A DNA stretch of 5,026 nt, taken from assembly GCA_022565655.1 (NCBI GenBank), contig JAIUMG010000252.1, forward strand, positions 1 to 5,026, given 5' to 3'. This stretch comes from Alkalimonas sp. (GTDB lineage Bacteria > Pseudomonadota > Gammaproteobacteria > Enterobacterales > Alteromonadaceae). The notes under the pieces were generated by a model that worked only from the letters and a program-made list of their open reading frames with translations, ran no database searches and was not told where the DNA came from. Positions within the stretch are counted from its first letter, which is position 1; every line of letters begins with the position of its first letter. Both the position numbers and the translations under genes were made by a program. Shown here one piece after another: positions 1 through 5,026 of this stretch.

Positions 1-303
1 TGAGCCTTTGCCAGTGATTTTATGAGAAAAAGGTGTGGCAGCAATCAATTGCACGCTCCAGTGGTCGTCCAATGCGTAGTCAAAGGTCAGGCCAAGCTGG
101 GTATTGCTGTTAACGCCGACTTTGGCAGAGTTGGCGGGCAAGCCAACCACCGATTCCACGACATTCAGATAGCTGCTGTCGTCATTCGGGCTGACATTGA
201 TAGCACCAACATTGATGCTAAAGTTGGCCAAAGCTAGCGGAGAAAACAGTGCTGCGGCCATGGCAGAGGCTTTGATAGCTGAAGTTAGTTTGTTGTTGTG
301 CAT
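1..303 (-). CDS. ompW: OmpW-family outer-membrane beta-barrel protein, N-terminal part (cut by window edge)
   Basis: The minus-strand frame from ATG at 303 stays open to base 1 and gives 101 residues. The family is usually about 200-230 aa, so roughly the first half is present. Residues 1-26 look like a Sec signal peptide: basic start, alanine-rich core, and LALA before a likely cleavage ahead of NFSI. The mature part carries recognisable OmpW signatures: GAINVSPND near the start (residues 33-41), then NTQLGLTFDYALDDHW (67-82) and a close match to the family's LLAATPFxHKI stretch (IAATPFSHKI, 87-96). OmpW proteins are eight-stranded barrels with a narrow hydrophobic channel, thought to pass small hydrophobic molecules across the outer membrane. 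The start is supported by GGAG at 310-313, six bases upstream of the ATG. The gene is divergent from the peptidase gene at 641, and an FNR/Anr-like box lies about 110 bp upstream. The family call is firm from motifs recalled from known OmpW proteins; the exact substrate is unknown. Confidence 0.9.
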   Translation of the reverse strand, partial: MHNNKLTSAIKASAMAAALFSPLALANFSINVGAINVSPNDDSSYLNVVESVVGLPANSAKVGVNSNTQLGLTFDYALDDHWSVQLIAATPFSHKITGKGS

Positions 304-330
304 GACATACTCCATTTGGGATAGGTTCTG

Positions 331-352
331 CTGGCTATTGTGCTCGAGCCAG
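331..352 (-). other. Possible hairpin in the ompW 5' leader
   Basis: CTGGCT (331-336) and AGCCAG (347-352) are perfect inverted 6-bp arms around a 10-base loop. If ompW transcription starts near 378-380 as inferred from the upstream box, this hairpin lies inside the untranslated leader, ending about 18 bases before the GGAG ribosome binding site. It could affect mRNA stability or translation, but a 6-bp stem can occur by chance and there is no U-run to make it a terminator. Confidence 0.3.
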
Positions 353-384
353 TATTTAAAAACCTGTTCCAGATCAAGCTTTTC

Positions 385-390
385 ATTTGA
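385..390 (-). promoter_or_regulatory. Candidate -10 element for ompW
   Basis: The minus strand reads TCAAAT here, matching TATAAT at four of six positions. It would place the start of transcription near 378, giving a leader of about 75 bases. There is no good -35 hexamer at the right distance. The FNR/Anr-like box centred at 421.5 lies instead at about -42 to -44, the position expected for an activator that replaces the -35 contact. The assignment rests mainly on that spacing. Confidence 0.35.
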
Positions 391-414
391 CCTCTGCCTC
401 GGTCAGACAAAACT

Positions 415-428
415 TTGATGCAGATTAA
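415..428 (-). promoter_or_regulatory. FNR/Anr-type binding site upstream of ompW
   Basis: TTGATGCAGATTAA matches the FNR/Anr/CRP-fold consensus TTGAT-N4-ATCAA at nine of ten fixed positions; the only mismatch is T for C in the right arm. The site is nearly palindromic and could act in either direction, but its centre is about 42-44 bases from the predicted ompW start, the classic class II activator position. It is known that ompW in enteric bacteria responds to FNR and that oprG, the Pseudomonas homologue, responds to Anr, so the location fits an oxygen-limitation switch. Whether this organism has such a regulator cannot be seen here. Confidence 0.55.
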
Positions 429-473
429 GTTTTCTATGAGAATTATTAGGAAATAAAATATTCCTTGTTGTTG

Positions 474-502
474 TTGAGTTTGGAATAAATAATCAATAGA
501 CT
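474..502 (+). promoter_or_regulatory. Weak sigma-70 promoter candidate for the M14 peptidase gene
   Basis: TTGAGT (474-479) and TAGACT (497-502) each match the sigma-70 -35 and -10 hexamers at four of six positions and are separated by exactly 17 bases. The inferred start of transcription would be near 509. The region is AT-rich, so matches this weak are expected by chance; other weak pairs exist closer to the gene. Confidence 0.25.
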
Positions 503-629
503 AAAACCTGACAAGAAAAACGACTAGATTACTCTTGTATCTGGTATGACGAATAAAGCCCCCTGTTCCGGTGTTGTATCCAATGCTGATATAGGTCAGG
601 CTGGAGCAGGATAAAAGAGAGTCTGAGAT

Positions 630-634
630 AGGAG
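630..634 (+). promoter_or_regulatory. Ribosome binding site that fixes the start of the M14 peptidase gene
   Basis: AGGAG sits six bases before ATG 641. A TTG start at 635, in the same frame, would abut this motif with no spacing, so ATG 641 is the sensible start. That start also gives a clean signal peptide beginning MKWFIRLG. Confidence 0.8.
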
Positions 635-640
635 TTGCCA

Positions 641-2059
641 ATGAAGTGGTTTATTAGGTTGGGGTTGTACTTGGGATTGAGTATCGGGCTACAGGCAGGG
701 GTGAGTGCCATGACCGTAGAAGAATTTGATGTGTATAAACAGCCGGGACTGGATAAACCAGTGATCAGCTTTGAGGATATCCAACCCTTGATTGAACAGC
801 ATCGTCAAAATCCTCTGTTTGCATTCACTAAACTCGGCAGCTCGCTGCAGGGTACTCCTATTTATCAAATTAAAATGGGCCGTGGTGATACCAAGGTATT
901 TGCCTGGTCGCAAATGCATGGCGATGAGCCCACAGCAACGGCCGCGGTGTTTGATTTGCTGAAATACATCAGTGACGATGCACAATCTGACTGGCGCGAG
1001 AGCTGGATGGAGCACATCACGCTGTACATTATTCCAATGGTGAATCCCGATGGCGCGGCCGTCAATACCCGGGTGAACGCTCAGGGCATTGATATCAACC
1101 GCGATGCGCTGGCGTTGCAAAGCCCCGAGGGTCGGATTTTGATGGAAGCAGCCAAGCGTATTCAGCCGCATTATGGCTTTAACCTGCACGACCAGAATCG
1201 TTTTCATGCCGCAGGTGCTGCGAAAAACCCGGCAACGATTTCGCTATTAGCCCCGGCTTACAATGAAGCTCGCGATATCAATGAAAGCCGTAAAAGAGCG
1301 ATGCAGTTAATTGCCTATATTAAGCCACTGATTGATGAAGAAATTCCCAATCACCTGGGGCGCTACAACGATGCTTACTCCATCCGTTCTTTTGGTGATA
1401 CCTTTTCCTCGATGGGGATCAGCACTGTACTGGTTGAATCCGGTGGGCATCGCGGCGATGACAACCGTCAGGTTGCGCGTCGGTTGAACTTTCTGATGTA
1501 TGTAAAGTGGCTGGATGCCATTGCCGATGGCAGCTACCGAAATGCCGATCTGGCGGATCACGATGCTATCCCTTTCAATCAGCGCGGCATGAAAGATGTG
1601 GTGCTAAGTAATGTCACTCTGACACTGCACAATCAACCCGCCCTGGTTGATGTTGCGTTTGAGCTGGATATCTATGGTACTTCAGGACAAGCCCGCATTG
1701 ACGATATCGGCGACCTGTCTATTTTTGGCGGCTACCATACCTTTGATGCTGAGGGCTTGCATTATCAACCGGGCAAGGCGTTTGAATTGACAGAAAGCGT
1801 GCAATTAACTGTGGATCGCTACTTAGCGCTACTGCGCGATGGCTACAGCCATTTTACCGGCGATGCTGCGCTATTGGATAATCAAACGGACTTGCCGGTT
1901 TTACTGAACCCACAACGCCGGGTGCCTGCAGAGCAATTGGTCCGGCAGCGCAGTGCTACCTTTTTATTGCGCAATGAGCAGGGGGTGCAGTATGCCGTGG
2001 TGAATGGTCAGGTGATCAATACTCAGACGGCTGAGGTGCTGTATCCGTTTGGTACCTGA
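641..2059 (+). CDS. Secreted M14-family zinc carboxypeptidase-like metallopeptidase
   Basis: The product is 472 aa from ATG 641. Residues 1-23 form a Sec signal peptide (MKWFIRLG..., cleavage probably after VSA), with no further membrane segment, so it is probably periplasmic or exported. The M14 catalytic set is visible: zinc ligands H93 and E96 in MHGDEPT, a third zinc ligand H183 in GFNLHDQ, NPDG at 135-138, substrate-binding N153-R154 in GIDINRD, and a catalytic glutamate E266 in VLVESGG. The family removes C-terminal residues from peptides or hydrolyses related amide bonds, including cell-wall peptides in some branches; which applies here cannot be told. The catalytic domain spans about residues 40-295. 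The remaining 175 residues or so form a C-terminal region rich in short hydrophobic, beta-like stretches that I do not recognise. The gene stands alone: its left neighbour is divergent and its right neighbour convergent, with a hairpin 21 bases after the stop. The fold call is confident; substrate and biological role are open. Confidence 0.88.
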   Translation: MKWFIRLGLYLGLSIGLQAGVSAMTVEEFDVYKQPGLDKPVISFEDIQPLIEQHRQNPLFAFTKLGSSLQGTPIYQIKMGRGDTKVFAWSQMHGDEPTATAAVFDLLKYISDDAQSDWRESWMEHITLYIIPMVNPDGAAVNTRVNAQGIDINRDALALQSPEGRILMEAAKRIQPHYGFNLHDQNRFHAAGAAKNPATISLLAPAYNEARDINESRKRAMQLIAYIKPLIDEEIPNHLGRYNDAYSIRSFGDTFSSMGISTVLVESGGHRGDDNRQVARRLNFLMYVKWLDAIADGSYRNADLADHDAIPFNQRGMKDVVLSNVTLTLHNQPALVDVAFELDIYGTSGQARIDDIGDLSIFGGYHTFDAEGLHYQPGKAFELTESVQLTVDRYLALLRDGYSHFTGDAALLDNQTDLPVLLNPQRRVPAEQLVRQRSATFLLRNEQGVQYAVVNGQVINTQTAEVLYPFGT

Positions 2060-2080
2060 TCTTAATCTGTTCCGCTTCTT

Positions 2081-2108
2081 TCCAGCCTTGGTGAACATCA
2101 AGGCTGGA
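2081..2108. terminator. Hairpin between convergent genes, probable bidirectional terminator
   Basis: TCCAGCCTTG (2081-2090) and CAAGGCTGGA (2099-2108) are perfect 10-bp inverted arms around an 8-base loop. The hairpin lies 21 bases after the stop of the M14 gene and five bases after the stop of the leftward flavoprotein gene. Neither side has a long T-run (the plus side continues GATTCTTAAT, the minus side AAAGAAG), so intrinsic termination may be inefficient. It may also act as a 3' stabilising stem for both messages. Confidence 0.65.
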
Positions 2109-2113
2109 GATTC

Positions 2114-2665
2114 TTAATCGTTTGCCCGCAACCGCTGGTGCCAGTTTTTTAACGCCTCTAGCTGCTGCACAACTTTTTCTTGTAACTTCGTATCCTGCAG
2201 CTTGCCATCGGTATCAAAGTTGTCTTTAAAGGCACTGGCAAACAGCTCGGGCTTGGTCATCACCTGCAGATCCAGATAGACACAGACCTGACGCAAATGA
2301 TATTGCGCCCGTGACGTGCCCATGCCTCCGCCAGCACCCATCAAGGCCACTGGTTTTCCTGCCAGCAAGTAGTTATCGGGTTCACGGGAAGCCCAATCCA
2401 ATGCATTTTTCAGTGCCGGTGCGATGGAATAGTTGTATTCGGTACAGGCCAGTAACAAAGCATCAGCTTGAGCAAACTCATGCAGTAAATGCTCTACTGC
2501 TGCAGGTTTCTCTGCTATATCTGCATTGTAGAAGGGGACATCCAGCAAATCAGCAATATGAACTCTCATGCCAGCAGGCGCATGAGCTTGCGCATGCAGT
2601 AGCATGCCTCGGTTGGTCGACTTTGAACGCAAGCTGCCACACAATCCAAGAACCTGTATTGTCAT
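2114..2665 (-). CDS. NAD(P)H-dependent FMN reductase-family flavoprotein
   Basis: This complete 183-aa protein has the flavodoxin-like fold of the NADPH-dependent FMN reductase group, which includes ChrR/YieF-type quinone and chromate reductases and azoreductase-like enzymes. These cytoplasmic enzymes bind FMN and pass electrons from NAD(P)H to quinones, flavins or other acceptors. Visible motifs are the phosphate-binding loop GSLRSKSTNR (10-19), the flavin-ring loop TEYNYS (75-80) followed by LKNALDWASR (85-94), and KPVALMGAGGGMGTSRAQ (104-121), which shapes the third flavin contact. The length is typical for the family. The usual PEYN is TEYN here, and the usual IPG/IPP is IAP, so two loop positions differ from the common form. 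There is no signal peptide. The ATG at 2665 is preceded by a weak AGAGA ribosome binding site about seven bases away. The gene is convergent with the M14 gene and divergent from the GGDEF gene. The family is certain; the physiological substrate is not, so no gene symbol is given. Confidence 0.9.
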   Translation of the reverse strand: MTIQVLGLCGSLRSKSTNRGMLLHAQAHAPAGMRVHIADLLDVPFYNADIAEKPAAVEHLLHEFAQADALLLACTEYNYSIAPALKNALDWASREPDNYLLAGKPVALMGAGGGMGTSRAQYHLRQVCVYLDLQVMTKPELFASAFKDNFDTDGKLQDTKLQEKVVQQLEALKNWHQRLRAND

Positions 2666-2696
2666 GAGCTATCTCTTTTAACTGTGTTAGCTTTTA

Positions 2697-2725
2697 ATCC
2701 TAGATGCTGCTTAGGCATAGAGCAA
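2697..2725 (-). promoter_or_regulatory. Sigma-70 promoter candidate for the flavoprotein gene
   Basis: On the minus strand TTGCTC (2720-2725) and TAGGAT (2697-2702) are spaced by 17 bases. They match the -35 consensus at three and the -10 consensus at four of six positions. The start of transcription would fall near 2690, giving a leader of about 25 bases, a normal length. The hexamers are weak, so this is a suggestion only. Confidence 0.35.
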
Positions 2726-2828
2726 ATAGAGCTGACGTTGTTGCCACAGGCCCAGCTTGTTTAAATTTCGAGTCCTTTTTGTATGCATAGGGCTTTATTT
2801 TTGTTTGCTAATTTTTGCTTTTCCTCTG

Positions 2829-2840
2829 TGATGACATAAG
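2829..2840 (+). promoter_or_regulatory. Weak extended -10 candidate for the GGDEF/EAL gene
   Basis: TGACATAAG (2832-2840) resembles an extended -10 element: a TG one base before CATAAG, which matches TATAAT at four of six positions. No good -35 is present; the upstream stretch 2776-2820 is T-rich. The inferred start near 2847 leaves about 27 bases of leader. The 208-bp divergent region 2666-2873 shows no other clear operator or structured element. Confidence 0.22.
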
Positions 2841-2873
2841 CTTGAACCATCTTAAGACATTTACTGGGATCCT

Positions 2874-5026
2874 ATGCGACGATTTGTGATGGGCGCGCTG
2901 TTGCTGCTGTGGTCTGCTGTTTTGCTGGCAGAGGGCAGAGAGACCACTGAGCCAGTAACCCTGGTAGTTGGTGTCTATCATAATCCTCCTAAAATTCGAG
3001 CTGCTTCTGATGGCACTCCATCGGGGATGTTGGGCGATTTGCTGGTTGAGATTGCCCGCCGTGAGGGCTGGCAGTTGCGCACGGTATCCTGTGACTGGGC
3101 TTATTGTCTGGAGTTTTTGCGCTCAGGCACCATTGATGTGTTACCGGATGTTGCCTATACCGAGCAGCGGGCCCTAGAGCTATCTTTTCATCAGACCCCT
3201 GCTTTGTACAGCTGGTCACAGTTCTATAGCCGATCTGGGCTGGCAGTGAGTGAGGTGAGTGATTTAGCAGGCATGCGTATAACCGTATTGGCCGATTCGG
3301 TGCAATACGAGTATTTACAGCAGCAGTTGCAACAGCACTCAGTGGACGCTGAACTGATGATCACGGACTCCATCGCCGAAGGTTTTGCTTTGGTGTATGC
3401 TGGCCGGGCTGACCTGGTAGCGGCCAATCATTATTTTGGTCAGCGCCAGGCCCCGCGCTATCAACTGCAACAGAGTGAGTTTCTGTTTCAACCCAGCCAA
3501 TTGTTTTTTGCGACCTTGCCCAATCGCCATCCGCAGATCTTGCAACGCATTGACGATTATCTGCAGCAATGGCAACAGCAGCCCGATTCGCCTTATTATC
3601 AGATCCTGCAGCGCTGGAGTGTAACTCAGGTTGAAGAACAAGGGTTATCTCAATTTTATGTGGCGCTGTTGGTAATCAGTGGCGTCCTGCTGTTATTGCT
3701 GGGGTTCGGCGCCCTGGTATTGCGCTGGCAAGTGAAAGAAAAAACCAAACACTTGCAAGCCAGTGAGGATCGGCTCAACACGATTTTAAACAGTGTGGAT
3801 GCCTATATTTACATCAAAGATATGCAGCTTTGCTATCGCTATGCCAATCAAAAAGTGGCAGAGCTGTTTAAATGCAAGCTAAGGGATATTGCAGGGCATA
3901 ATGACTATGCGTTTTTTGACAATGCGACGGCTAAAAAACTACAACAGCATGATCGGAATATTCTGGAGCAAGGCAACCGGGTCGTCCGTGAAGAAGAAAA
4001 TACCACCAGTGATGGTACTCTGACCCGAACATTTTTAAGCGTCAAGTTGCCTTTGCGGCAGCCGAATGGCGAGATTTACGCACTCTGTGGTATCTCCACT
4101 GACGTTACAGAACACAGGAAACAGCAGGAAGCAATCCATCAGCTGGCTTTTTATGATGCTTTAACCAAGCTACCGAACCGACGGCTGTTGTTGGATCGGC
4201 TGCAGCATGCGTTTGACTTATTCCAGCGCCAGCAACAGCAGGGTGCCTTGCTGTTTATGGACTTGGATCACTTTAAAGATCTGAATGACACCCTGGGCCA
4301 TGCCGTTGGTGATGAATTATTGGTGGAAGTGGCGCATCGTTTACAGGGCTGTGTTAGAAAGTGCGATACCTTGGCCCGTTTGGGAGGGGACGAGTTTGTG
4401 TTGTTGTTGCAGGAGTTGCCCGGTTGCAGCGAGCGGGCCAGTCAACGGGTTCAGGTGATTGGCGAAAAAGTGCTGCAGTGCCTGCATGAGCCTTTTACTT
4501 TACAACAGCATGCTCATCAGATCTCTGCCAGCATAGGGGTGGCGATGCTGTCGGATGGCGACAGTTCAGATGAGCTGATGAAGCGGGCAGATATGGCCAT
4601 GTACGATGCCAAAAGTCGTGGCCGCAACCGCTTAAGGTTCTTTAATCAGGCCATGCAGGTTGAAGTAACCCAGCGCACCACACTAACCAATCGCTTGCGA
4701 CAAGGCTTAGAGCAGCATGAGTTCTTTTTGCATTTTCAACCGCAGTTCGATGAACGGGATCAAGTGCTCGGTGCAGAAGTGTTATTGCGTTGGCACCACC
4801 CGGAGCATGGCCCTTACTCGCCAGCTGAGTTTATTCCGGTTGCCGAAGCGACTGGCCTGATTTTACCTATAGGGCATTGGGTGCTGGAACAAAGCTGTCA
4901 GCTACTGGCTGAGTGGGCGCATGACCCAGCGAAGCAGCACTGGCAGCTGGCCGTCAATATCAGCCCAAAGCAACTGCATGATAGCCAGTTTGTCGACGAA
5001 GTGCAGGATGTTTTACAGCAAACGGG
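2874..5026 (+). CDS. Membrane-bound SBP3-PAS-GGDEF-EAL cyclic-di-GMP signalling protein (C-terminus beyond window)
   Basis: The frame is open from ATG 2874 to the window end (717 codons). The start is fixed by an in-frame TAA at 2853 and a GGGA motif four bases before the ATG. Domains: signal peptide (1-19/20); periplasmic family 3 solute-binding domain (about 28-250, with VGVYHNPPK and IDVLPDVAYTEQR); transmembrane helix (262-284); PAS domain (about 297-412); GGDEF domain (about 423-590); start of an EAL domain (about 605 on). The GGDEF domain looks active: YDALTKLPNRR at 427-437, metal-binding D463 in FMDLDHFKDLN, GGDEF at 504-508, and an inhibitory-site RxxD (R495-D498) five residues before it. 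The EAL part has FQPQ (621-624), an EVL form of the EAL motif with E635 kept, and N695 in VNIS; the later catalytic motifs lie outside the window. Such proteins make or break cyclic di-GMP to control motility and biofilm. Here a periplasmic ligand, perhaps an amino acid, is the likely input. Whether the net output is synthesis or breakdown cannot be judged. Confidence 0.93.
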   Translation, partial: MRRFVMGALLLLWSAVLLAEGRETTEPVTLVVGVYHNPPKIRAASDGTPSGMLGDLLVEIARREGWQLRTVSCDWAYCLEFLRSGTIDVLPDVAYTEQRALELSFHQTPALYSWSQFYSRSGLAVSEVSDLAGMRITVLADSVQYEYLQQQLQQHSVDAELMITDSIAEGFALVYAGRADLVAANHYFGQRQAPRYQLQQSEFLFQPSQLFFATLPNRHPQILQRIDDYLQQWQQQPDSPYYQILQRWSVTQVEEQGLSQFYVALLVISGVLLLLLGFGALVLRWQVKEKTKHLQASEDRLNTILNSVDAYIYIKDMQLCYRYANQKVAELFKCKLRDIAGHNDYAFFDNATAKKLQQHDRNILEQGNRVVREEENTTSDGTLTRTFLSVKLPLRQPNGEIYALCGISTDVTEHRKQQEAIHQLAFYDALTKLPNRRLLLDRLQHAFDLFQRQQQQGALLFMDLDHFKDLNDTLGHAVGDELLVEVAHRLQGCVRKCDTLARLGGDEFVLLLQELPGCSERASQRVQVIGEKVLQCLHEPFTLQQHAHQISASIGVAMLSDGDSSDELMKRADMAMYDAKSRGRNRLRFFNQAMQVEVTQRTTLTNRLRQGLEQHEFFLHFQPQFDERDQVLGAEVLLRWHHPEHGPYSPAEFIPVAEATGLILPIGHWVLEQSCQLLAEWAHDPAKQHWQLAVNISPKQLHDSQFVDEVQDVLQQT

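Larger units (their letters stand above)
304..640. other. Divergent intergenic region between ompW and the M14 peptidase gene
   Basis: This 337-bp gap is AT-rich in its middle (about 425-530). From left to right it holds the ompW ribosome binding site, a leader hairpin, a -10 candidate and the FNR/Anr-like box, then a weak promoter candidate and ribosome binding site for the rightward gene. The part from 510 to 625 shows no coding frame with a start and ribosome binding site and no strong structure I could find. It would form a long untranslated leader of about 130 bases if the promoter at 474-502 is the one used. Confidence 0.6.

Noticed and set aside
22..418. Two overlapping short plus-strand frames over the ompW start region
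   Set aside because: The minus-strand frame matches OmpW clearly; the plus-strand translations match nothing, and the second runs out into non-coding leader sequence.
448..465. AGGAA-N8-TTCCT inverted repeat as an operator
   Set aside because: Five-base arms around an AT-rich spacer are expected by chance in such sequence, and the inner bases do not pair.
465..476. Four tandem TTG units as a phase-variable repeat
   Set aside because: Four copies of a trinucleotide are too few to suggest slippage, and the tract lies outside any clear promoter spacer.
635..640. TTG start two codons upstream for the M14 peptidase
   Set aside because: It directly abuts the AGGAG motif, leaving no spacing for initiation; ATG 641 has a proper six-base gap and gives a normal signal peptide.
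689..1207. Open minus-strand frame of 172 codons inside the M14 peptidase gene
   Set aside because: It lies wholly antisense to a gene with clear catalytic motifs; its translation shows no recognisable domain. It is a shadow of the real frame.
2311..2667. Open plus-strand frame of 118 codons across the flavoprotein gene
   Set aside because: It is antisense to a well-supported flavoprotein; the product is low in structure, rich in Cys, His and Pro, and matches no family.
2776..2820. T-rich stretch as a terminator
   Set aside because: No GC-rich stem precedes it and no gene ends nearby on the plus strand; the flanking genes diverge from this region.
3339..3641. Open minus-strand frame of 100 codons inside the solute-binding part of the GGDEF/EAL gene
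   Set aside because: It is fully covered by a continuous plus-strand gene with recognisable domains, so it is best read as a shadow.

Overview
The window looks like an ordinary chromosomal stretch of a Gram-negative, probably marine or freshwater, gammaproteobacterium. The evidence is an OmpW-type outer-membrane barrel, a periplasmic sensor with GGDEF and EAL domains, Sec signal peptides, AGGAG-type ribosome binding sites and moderate base composition. I cannot name the genus. I saw no mobile element, tRNA, rRNA, CRISPR array or phage gene.

Layout, left to right: (1) the N-terminal 101 codons of an OmpW-family protein on the minus strand, running off the left edge; (2) a 337-bp divergent intergenic region with a near-consensus FNR/Anr-type box, a possible leader hairpin for ompW and a weak promoter candidate for the rightward gene; (3) a complete secreted M14 zinc carboxypeptidase-like protein on the plus strand (start ATG 641, 472 aa); (4) a perfect 10-bp hairpin between convergent genes; (5) a complete NAD(P)H-dependent FMN reductase-family flavoprotein on the minus strand (183 aa); (6) a 208-bp divergent intergenic region; (7) the largest gene, on the plus strand and open to the right edge (at least 717 codons). 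Its product has a signal peptide, a family 3 solute-binding-protein sensor domain, one transmembrane helix, a PAS domain, a GGDEF domain with intact active and inhibitory sites, and the first part of an EAL domain.

The genes alternate in direction (-, +, -, +), so each is probably its own transcription unit and no operon is visible. No shared pathway links them. The most informative points are the FNR/Anr-like box placed to control ompW, which fits the known oxygen regulation of ompW/oprG, and the c-di-GMP enzyme that appears to read a periplasmic ligand. I found no convincing evidence of a previously undescribed system.
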